Shown here piece by piece: positions 5,387-10,472 of a stretch of DNA of 10,472 nt. Numbering within the stretch: position 1 is the first letter of the stretch; the number at the start of each line of letters is the position of its first letter. The stretch is taken from NCBI GenBank assembly GCA_035513175.1, contig DATKCN010000330.1, positions 1-10,472 on the forward strand, given 5' to 3'. This stretch comes from DATKCN01 sp035513175. GTDB lineage: Bacteria; Chloroflexota; Chloroflexia; Thermomicrobiales; CFX8. The notes beneath the pieces are model-generated. The model was given only the letters and a program-made list of their open reading frames with translations, did not search any database and was not told where the DNA came from. The translations under genes and the position numbers were made by a program.

Positions 5387-8300
5387 CTAGGTGGAGGAGA
5401 GCAGGGAGATGGCGTCCCGCAGATCGGCGGTGTCAGAGCCATCGGAAAGGGCGTCGACGAGGTGGGCGAGCAGCTCGCGGGCGGAGCTCAGAGCCACGGT
5501 GTCGCCGCGGGCGCTGCGGCAACGCACCATGCTGATTGCGACGCGCAGCTCCAGCGCGGTGGCTCGCTGCCGACGGGCAACGGCCAGCGCCAGATCGAGC
5601 TCCTTCTCGACCTCGCTGCTGTCAACGCCTAGCGCCAACATGAACTCGGCACGCATGCGGCGCGCTTCCGCTTCCCAGAAGCGGACGCCATCCCTGGCGG
5701 AAAGCAAGCGGTTGGCCGCCGCCAGACCGGCGTGAGGCTCGCCGAGGTGCGTGCGCGCCGCCAGGAGGACGCGCGCGACAGTGGACCACTGTCCGGGCAT
5801 CTGAAAGACGGTTTCGTCAGAGTCAAACGAGCGCTCCATGGCGGCGATGGCTGAGCTGGCGCGGCCATCCAGGATATCAAGATAGCCGGTGAGGGCGTCT
5901 GCATTGCGCTCGATGTAGGCGGCGACGTAATCCTCGCGCACCGCGACGAGGAAGCTGACGCATTCGCGCATGAAAGCCCGGTCGTCCAGCTCGATTGCCA
6001 GCAGACCGGCGAAGTGCAGCACGCTGAGCCGGTTAAACCAGTACGCGTGCGCGGCAGCACCAGCGACGGCCTGATCGCGGGCGCGGATGGCGTCGGCGGT
6101 ACGCCCGAGAAACCAGTAGGTGAACGCGAGGCGCATCTGGCAGATGCCATACGGATCCTGGCCAAAGCGCAGGAGGTGAGCGTTGCGATCGCGGGGATCG
6201 AAACGCTCGATGACCGCCTCGAAGTGCGCGCAAGCGTCGACAAGCTCGCCGCCCCAGTACGCAGTAATGCCGAGCACATACTCGCTCTGAACGATGACGA
6301 CGTCGTCCGCGGCGCGTTCGCCGATGGCGCGCAGCCGGCTCCCGTAGTGATGGGCAGTTGCGAAGTCGCCGCTCGGGAGGCTCGAGACTGCCATTGACCA
6401 GAGCAGCGGCGGTTCCAGCTCGACGCCCAACTGGTCCGAGAGCACGAGGGCGCGCTCATGGACCTCCGAGCCGAAGGGGGACTGGTAGCCATCCACAGCG
6501 ACGAGGGGACTGGGTAGAGCAGTGAGCAGCTTGAGCTCGCGCAGTCGAAGAGTGTAGGTCTCGGGCTGGGAACGAAGCAGATCGACAGCGCGGCGGAGCT
6601 GGCGGACAGCCTCGGCATTGGAATGGCGCTGCTGGGAGGCTTCTGCCGCCCGCTCGTACCAGCTGACGGCGCGATCGATGTCACCGGCGAGATCATAGTG
6701 CGACGCAATCTGGCCGCTTACGTCGCTGGCGTCGCGGTGGTGGACGCGTTCGAGTGCGGACGCGACGCGGGCATGCATCTGGCGGCGGCGCGCGGCGCTC
6801 ATGTCCTGATAGGCGGCTTCGCGAATCTTATCGTGCGTGAAGTCGTAGGCATCGGCGCCCTGCTCGTCGATGATACGACGACGCCAGAGCTCGTCGAGCG
6901 CTTGCACCAGTGTGTCGTCGTCGACGGCAGCGGCCGCGCGCAGCACATCGGCGGAAAAGGCGCGTCCGATCGTGGCTGCGACGGCGACCAGCTCACGGCC
7001 AGCTGAGCTGAGCTGCAGCAGACGGGACTGAATCACGGACTGCACGCGCGGGCTGAGGGACGGTTGGTCTGTGCCAGCATGCTGCCAACCGGCACGGATC
7101 GTCTCGACCACGAACAGTGGGTTGCCTTCGGTCTCGCGGTAGAGGGCATCGGCATCGGTGTCGGAAATGGAGCGGTCCACAAGTGCGGACGCCAGCAGGA
7201 GCGTCTCGTCGCGGTCGAGGCGGTCGATGGCGAGCTCGATGTAGCGATCGAGGGAGCGCAGTCCGGCTACCAGCTCGCCAACGGGGTGGTCGGGGTCAAG
7301 CTCCTCATCACGGACCGTGCCAGCCACGAGCAGCCGAGTGTGTGAGGCGCTGCGTAGCAGGTAGTGCAGGAACTGCAGGGATTCGATGTCGAACCAGTGC
7401 AGGTCGTCAGCAACGAGCAGGAGCGGCTCAGCGGTCGAAAGCAAGGCCCGCGCCATGGCGTCGAACACACGCTGGCGGTAGTCGCGAGCTGGGAGCAGCT
7501 CGGGAGGGGCGACGCCGGGCAAGTCTGAAAGCTCTGGAAGGACGCGCGCAAGGTCCGAGAGGATTGCGGGAGCGAGCGACGGCAGGAGCTGCCAGACCGC
7601 TGGGGCTCGCAGCCATGAGACGACCGGGCCGAATGCGAGGGCTCCTTCGGCGGCGTAGGCGCGGGCGCTGGCGACAACAGCACCCTGGTGCAGACACCAC
7701 GAGGCGAGCTCTTCCACCAAGCGCGTCTTGCCGACGCCAGCCTCACCGGCCAGCACGACGAGGTTGGGACTGCCACGAGCGGCGCGACGCCAGAGGTCGG
7801 TCAGCTGCTGCCGCTCCTGACGCCGGCCAATCAGCTCCGGGCCACTACCGCGGGTTGGAGCATGTTCGCGCTCGACCGGAAGCAACGACTGGTAGGCAGC
7901 CAGGGTCAGCTCTGATGGTTGCCCGCCCAGCTCACGCTCCAGGACCGCCGCGCACTCGTGGTAGACGCGCATGGCGCGCGCCCGGTCGCCGGACAGGTCA
8001 TGCAGTCGCATCAGGAGGCGGCAGGCGGACTCGTCGAGCGGGTCGTGGCGCAGGAGTCGTTCGGCATAGGGCAGTGCCCGGTCAGGCTGGCCGCGCTGCT
8101 CCAGGATGGACGCGATGCGGATCAGCGCGTCGCGGAAGCGCAGGCTCAGCAGTTCGCGCTCGCTCAGGAGCCATTCTTCGTAGGAGCCCTCCAGAAGCTC
8201 GCCGCGATACAGATCGACCGCCTGCCGCAGCGCGCTTAGAGCGTCGCCGTCATTGCCGCGCGCGGTTTCGAGCAACTGGTTGAACTCGGCGACGTCGAGC

Positions 8301-8614
8301 CAGTGAGGCGACGCCGCGTTCCAGCGCAGGGTGTGGGGCGTCACCTCGACAAAGGCATCCAGGTCCGGCACAGCGCGCCGGAGGGTGTGGACGACGTGCC
8401 GGAGATTGGTGCGGGCTTGCGATTCGGTGGAATCGGGCCAGAGGAGGAACGCAAGGCGCTGGCGCGATTGCGGGGCGTCCTGGTGGAGCAGCAGGTAGGC
8501 GAGAAGGGACGCGGCGCGCGCGGACTCGACAGGCACGGTCTCGCCGGCGTTGGTTCGTATGTCGGCCGCGCCAAGCAGACGGATGTGAAGTGTTGGCGTA
8601 TTCATAGCTGGCAT
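5387..8614 (-). CDS. Large BTAD-type transcriptional regulator with AAA ATPase and TPR domains
   Basis: 1075 aa, the usual size of AfsR/SARP-like 'large' regulators. Residues about 8-100 form an OmpR-like winged helix ('IRLLGAADIR' ... 'ARTNLRHVVHTLRRAV' with the recognition helix). Residues about 107-245 are the bacterial transcriptional activation domain ('YRGELLEGSYEEWLLSERE'). From 259 an AAA_16/STAND-type ATPase begins ('ELIGRRQE'), with P-loop GEAGVGKT (290-297), Walker B 'LLLVADDLHWFD' (398-409), 'AGTVRDEEL' (431-439), 'TEGNPLFVVE' (495-504) and 'FTHDKIREAAYQ' (592-603). The rest, from about 630, is helical with TPR-like repeats and should sense a ligand or partner. ATG 8614 and ATG 8605 are both possible starts; neither has a clear ribosome binding site, so leaderless translation is possible. 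It heads a same-strand series with the 81-aa protein and two flavoenzymes, its likely targets; this is inferred from order. Confidence 0.92.
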   Translation of the reverse strand: MPAMNTPTLHIRLLGAADIRTNAGETVPVESARAASLLAYLLLHQDAPQSRQRLAFLLWPDSTESQARTNLRHVVHTLRRAVPDLDAFVEVTPHTLRWNAASPHWLDVAEFNQLLETARGNDGDALSALRQAVDLYRGELLEGSYEEWLLSERELLSLRFRDALIRIASILEQRGQPDRALPYAERLLRHDPLDESACRLLMRLHDLSGDRARAMRVYHECAAVLERELGGQPSELTLAAYQSLLPVEREHAPTRGSGPELIGRRQERQQLTDLWRRAARGSPNLVVLAGEAGVGKTRLVEELASWCLHQGAVVASARAYAAEGALAFGPVVSWLRAPAVWQLLPSLAPAILSDLARVLPELSDLPGVAPPELLPARDYRQRVFDAMARALLSTAEPLLLVADDLHWFDIESLQFLHYLLRSASHTRLLVAGTVRDEELDPDHPVGELVAGLRSLDRYIELAIDRLDRDETLLLASALVDRSISDTDADALYRETEGNPLFVVETIRAGWQHAGTDQPSLSPRVQSVIQSRLLQLSSAGRELVAVAATIGRAFSADVLRAAAAVDDDTLVQALDELWRRRIIDEQGADAYDFTHDKIREAAYQDMSAARRRQMHARVASALERVHHRDASDVSGQIASHYDLAGDIDRAVSWYERAAEASQQRHSNAEAVRQLRRAVDLLRSQPETYTLRLRELKLLTALPSPLVAVDGYQSPFGSEVHERALVLSDQLGVELEPPLLWSMAVSSLPSGDFATAHHYGSRLRAIGERAADDVVIVQSEYVLGITAYWGGELVDACAHFEAVIERFDPRDRNAHLLRFGQDPYGICQMRLAFTYWFLGRTADAIRARDQAVAGAAAHAYWFNRLSVLHFAGLLAIELDDRAFMRECVSFLVAVREDYVAAYIERNADALTGYLDILDGRASSAIAAMERSFDSDETVFQMPGQWSTVARVLLAARTHLGEPHAGLAAANRLLSARDGVRFWEAEARRMRAEFMLALGVDSSEVEKELDLALAVARRQRATALELRVAISMVRCRSARGDTVALSSARELLAHLVDALSDGSDTADLRDAISLLSST

Positions 8615-8753
8615 CGTACATCAGCGCGTCCGGGACGCCTCGAATGATCGATCCCCGCGCTGCCAATCGACTAGAGTCGGTGTCATGAGCGTGACCACCC
8701 GCGTTAATCGGAGAGTCATGTTCGGGCAGGCTACCGGACGACTGATGGGACGC
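8615..8753. other. Intergenic spacer between regulator and MITE
   Basis: This spacer should carry the regulator promoter on the minus strand, but I find no convincing -35/-10 pair. On the plus strand a 23-codon frame (8685-8756) starts at ATG 7 nt after a TAGAGT hexamer. It has no ribosome binding site and no recognisable product, so I do not call it a gene. Confidence 0.5.
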
Positions 8754-8762
8754 TAGCGCACG
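8754..8762 (+). repeat. Target-site duplication, left copy
   Basis: TAGCGCACG directly abuts the left end of the MITE and is identical to the right copy. Confidence 0.85.
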
Positions 8763-9009
8763 CAGGGCTTATGCGCGAGTCGCTGTTATGCCGGCCTACT
8801 GTCTGAGCCGCGACAGTCGCCTTCGTAGGAGCGCAAGGCATGCGCCCGGTCCGCGGCCAGGGCCGTCCAATCGGCAGGGCGGCGGCCAGATGGCCATCGC
8901 TCGCCAGCGGCGCATCGGCTAGCAGGGCGCATTCGATGCGCCCCTACGAGCCGGCCGTGCTCGCTGCGTCGCGTCCGACAACCGCTGCATCACTCACGCA
9001 TAAGCCCTG
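8763..9009. mobile_element. 247-bp MITE with terminal inverted repeats
   Basis: The ends are CAGGGCTTATGCGCGAGT (8763-8780) and ACTCACGCATAAGCCCTG (8992-9009), inverted copies that match at 17 of 18 positions. The element is flanked on both sides by the identical 9-mer TAGCGCACG (8754-8762 and 9010-9018), a target-site duplication. The inside codes for nothing convincing and no transposase is present, so it would have to be moved by a full-length relative elsewhere. A 9-bp duplication fits IS4-type and some other DDE transposases; the family is not assigned. The inside also carries a second inverted repeat pair and a small hairpin (8798-8803 with 8812-8817). It sits in the gap between the divergent regulator and recA, ending 31 bp before the recA -35 box. 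Confidence 0.85.
8824..8948. repeat. Inner inverted repeat pair within the MITE
   Basis: Bases 8824-8847 and 8925-8948 are inverted copies that match at 20 of 24 positions. The right copy contains its own perfect hairpin, GGGCGCAT-TCG-ATGCGCCC (8925-8943), while the left copy is degenerate. There is no duplication around this inner unit. It may be internal structure of the MITE, or an older repeat that the MITE acquired or that inserted into it. Confidence 0.7.
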
Positions 9010-9018
9010 TAGCGCACG
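9010..9018 (+). repeat. Target-site duplication, right copy
   Basis: TAGCGCACG directly abuts the right end of the MITE and is identical to the left copy at 8754-8762. Confidence 0.85.
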
Positions 9019-9040
9019 CGCTGCATCTTGCACAATGCGA

Positions 9041-9069
9041 TTGACCGTGACAGAGTAAGGGGGTACAAT
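9041..9069 (+). promoter_or_regulatory. recA promoter, sigma-70 type
   Basis: TTGACC (9041-9046), a 17-bp spacer, then TACAAT (9064-9069) match the housekeeping consensus at 5 of 6 positions each. The expected transcription start is near 9076, giving a leader of about 70 nt before the GTG. The box begins 31 bp after the MITE end, so the element could alter only upstream activator contacts. Confidence 0.82.
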
Positions 9070-9080
9070 CTGAGCACGAA

Positions 9081-9100
9081 AGTAGAACATGCATTCTACT
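9081..9100. promoter_or_regulatory. LexA-like SOS operator of recA
   Basis: AGTAGAACATGCATTCTACT has perfect 7-bp arms (AGTAGAA / TTCTACT). Its core GAAC-ATGC-ATTC differs from the Gram-positive LexA consensus GAAC-N4-GTTC at one position. It would lie at about +6 to +25, where a bound repressor would block transcription. recA being a LexA target in most bacteria supports the call; the lexA gene itself is not in the window. Confidence 0.72.
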
Positions 9101-9144
9101 TTTTGCGACCTCGTGAAGCCGCCTGACAAGAAAGGCTCTGCATC

Positions 9145-10206
9145 GTGAGCGAACGCGACAAGGCAATCGATCTGGCATTGGCGACGATCGAGCGACAGTT
9201 CGGCAAAGGGTCGATCATGAAGATGAACGACCAGTCGCGGGTGCCGATTGAGGCGATTCCGACCGGCTCGATCGCGCTCGATCTGGCGCTGGGGATCGGT
9301 GGCATTCCGCGCGGCCGCATTACTGAGATCTACGGTCCGGAGTCGAGCGGCAAGACGACGCTGGCGCAGCACATCATCGCCGAGGCGCAGAAGATGGGGG
9401 GCGTGGCGGCCTACATCGACGCCGAGCACGCGCTGGACCCGCTCTACGCCGAGAAGTGCGGCGTGAACCTGGATGACTTGCTGATCTCGCAGCCGGACAC
9501 GGGCGAGCAGGCGCTGGAGATTACGGAGACGCTGGTGCGCTCCGGCGCGCTGGACGTGATCGTGGTGGACTCGGTGGCCGCGCTGGTGCCGCGCGCGGAG
9601 ATCGAGGGAGACATGGGGGACTCGCACGTCGGCCTGCAGGCCCGATTGATGAGTCAGGCGCTGCGCAAGCTGACCGGCGCCATCTCCCGCTCGCGCACCT
9701 CGGTGATCTTCATCAACCAGCTGCGCATGAAAATCGGCGTGATGTTCGGCAGCCCGGAGACGACGACCGGCGGGCAGGCGCTGAAGTTCTACTCGTCGGT
9801 GCGCATGGACATTCGGCGCATCGAGGCGATCAAGCAGGGCACCGAGACGGTCGGCGGGCGCTGCCGCGTGAAGGTTGTGAAGAACAAGGTAGCGCCGCCA
9901 TTCCGCCAGGCGGAGTTCGACATTATGTACAACGAAGGCATCTCGAAGTCGGGCAGCGTGCTGGATGTCGCGGTGGACATGAGCATCGTGCGCAAGAGCG
10001 GGGCGTGGTTCTACCTCGGCGAGGAGCGGCTGGGTCAAGGTCGCGAAAACGCCAAGGAGTTCCTGTCGAACAATAAGGACATTCTGGGCGAGATCGAGGG
10101 GCGCATCCGCGCGACGTCGCCGGAACTGTCGGGCCGAGTCGTGCCGGAGGACGCGCTGCTGGCGGTGGCGGGCGGCAACGGACTGGGGGACGACGAGCTG
10201 ATCTAA
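9145..10206 (+). CDS. recA: RecA recombinase
   Basis: 353 aa, typical RecA length. It forms ATP-dependent filaments on single-stranded DNA, pairs homologous strands, and triggers LexA self-cleavage. Walker A is GPESSGKT (residues 64-71), Walker B 'VIVVDSVAAL' (138-147), loop L1 'EGDMGDSHVG' (154-163), and L2 with the family signature 'NQLRMKIGVMFGSPETTTGG' (191-210). The C-terminus ends in a short acidic GDDELI tail, which in RecA tunes DNA loading. There is no intein and no truncation. Start GTG 9145 is the only plausible one: an in-frame TGA lies at 9124-9126, and AAAGG is 9 nt upstream. The gene has its own promoter and a LexA-like operator, and a hairpin terminator follows 57 nt after the stop. 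No recX follows; the next gene is on the opposite strand. Confidence 0.98.
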   Translation: MSERDKAIDLALATIERQFGKGSIMKMNDQSRVPIEAIPTGSIALDLALGIGGIPRGRITEIYGPESSGKTTLAQHIIAEAQKMGGVAAYIDAEHALDPLYAEKCGVNLDDLLISQPDTGEQALEITETLVRSGALDVIVVDSVAALVPRAEIEGDMGDSHVGLQARLMSQALRKLTGAISRSRTSVIFINQLRMKIGVMFGSPETTTGGQALKFYSSVRMDIRRIEAIKQGTETVGGRCRVKVVKNKVAPPFRQAEFDIMYNEGISKSGSVLDVAVDMSIVRKSGAWFYLGEERLGQGRENAKEFLSNNKDILGEIEGRIRATSPELSGRVVPEDALLAVAGGNGLGDDELI

Positions 10207-10263
10207 ACACGTGATGCTTGGAGGATGGGCGACCACCCGACGCGTGTCGAGACGGTGAAAGCG

Positions 10264-10287
10264 AGCCCCGGCAACAATGCCGGGGCT
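10264..10287. terminator. Hairpin terminator between recA and convergent gene
   Basis: AGCCCCGGCA (10264-10273) and TGCCGGGGCT (10278-10287) form a perfect 10-bp stem with an ACAA loop, followed by TTGTTG, a weak U-run for recA. As the stem is symmetric and the next gene ends at 10320 on the minus strand, it could act in both directions. Confidence 0.8.
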
Positions 10288-10319
10288 TGTTGCTGGCCGC
10301 GCATCGACGGCGGACGGCT

Positions 10320-10472
10320 TCAGGTCACGCGAGGTTCACCGGTCGGCGCGGGTGCGTCGACCTGGAAGCGACAGCGAGGGCGCTCGCCCCGGTCGCAGCA
10401 CTCTCGCACCGGCGCCTTGGAGAACGTCGAGAGCAACGACTCAGCCAGGCGACAGACCTCCGGATGATCGGG
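10320..10472 (-). CDS. C-terminus of an ArsR/SufR-like regulator, partial
   Basis: On the minus strand an open frame enters at the right edge and ends at TGA (10320-10322), giving 50 residues. They contain 'HPEVCRLAESLL', then 'APVRECCDRGERPRCRFQV'. This spacing of cysteines with HPxxC at the front and G-x4-C-x-F at the end matches the C-terminal sensor part of COG2345-type winged-helix regulators, including SufR, which bind an Fe-S cluster or metal through these cysteines (here C7, C25 or C26, C34 of the fragment). The DNA-binding half is outside the window. It is convergent with recA. The family call rests on this pattern by eye. Confidence 0.58.
   Translation of the reverse strand, partial: PDHPEVCRLAESLLSTFSKAPVRECCDRGERPRCRFQVDAPAPTGEPRVT

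Noticed and set aside
5038..5442. Longer 134-aa version of the small protein
   Set aside because: The first 52 residues are Pro/Ser/Arg-rich frame noise that would overlap the regulator gene. The strong ribosome binding site sits just before the double ATG at 5286/5283.
8685..8756. 23-codon frame ending at the TAG of the left target duplication
   Set aside because: A possible leaderless ORF after TAGAGT, but the peptide is unrecognisable. The stop codon existed before the insertion, so this is not a gene cut by the MITE.
8840..9058. 72-codon plus-strand frame inside the MITE
   Set aside because: It crosses the MITE end and the recA -35 box, with no domain and no ribosome binding site.
8944..10236. 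430-codon minus-strand frame opposite recA
   Set aside because: It is rich in His, Arg and Leu, as expected for the complement of recA codons; recA is certain.
10225..10467. 80-codon plus-strand frame after recA
   Set aside because: It runs through the recA terminator and over the better-supported minus-strand regulator end.

Overview
This 10.5-kb window comes from a GC-rich bacterial chromosome. The best fit, by inference, is a member of the Chloroflexota close to Thermomicrobia/Sphaerobacter. The reasons are the style of RecA, a very large BTAD-type regulator next to FAD-dependent oxidoreductases, a Uma2-type nuclease end, and intergenic hairpins with a pyrimidine-only arm facing a purine-only arm. 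I see no tRNA, rRNA or CRISPR array.

Left part, plus strand: the tail of a Uma2-family nuclease, a perfect 30-bp-arm palindrome, and an intact M20 metallopeptidase/deacylase. Next comes a two-gene unit whose reading frames overlap by 4 bp: a HEPN-domain protein and an unrecognised 123-aa partner. The pair has the layout of a toxin-antitoxin module, but the partner is not the usual minimal nucleotidyltransferase. A GC-rich hairpin closes this block, where it meets the next one tail to tail.

Centre, minus strand, read right to left from 8614 to 2291: a 1075-aa BTAD-AAA-TPR regulator, a small 81-aa protein, a berberine-bridge-type FAD oxidase coupled to it by an ATGA overlap, and a second flavoprotein of the FAD-dependent monooxygenase/reductase type. 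The layout suggests a regulator followed by the redox genes it controls. A tandem 11-bp repeat lies between the regulator and the small gene, where such regulators might bind.

Right part: the 530-bp gap between the regulator and recA holds a 247-bp non-autonomous transposable element (MITE) with 17/18 matching terminal inverted repeats and a perfect 9-bp target duplication. It sits 31 bp upstream of a clear sigma-70 type promoter for recA. A LexA-like palindrome lies just downstream of that promoter. recA is complete, starts at GTG and ends at a good hairpin terminator. A convergent minus-strand gene fragment, probably an ArsR/SufR-like metal- or Fe-S-sensing regulator, runs off the right edge.
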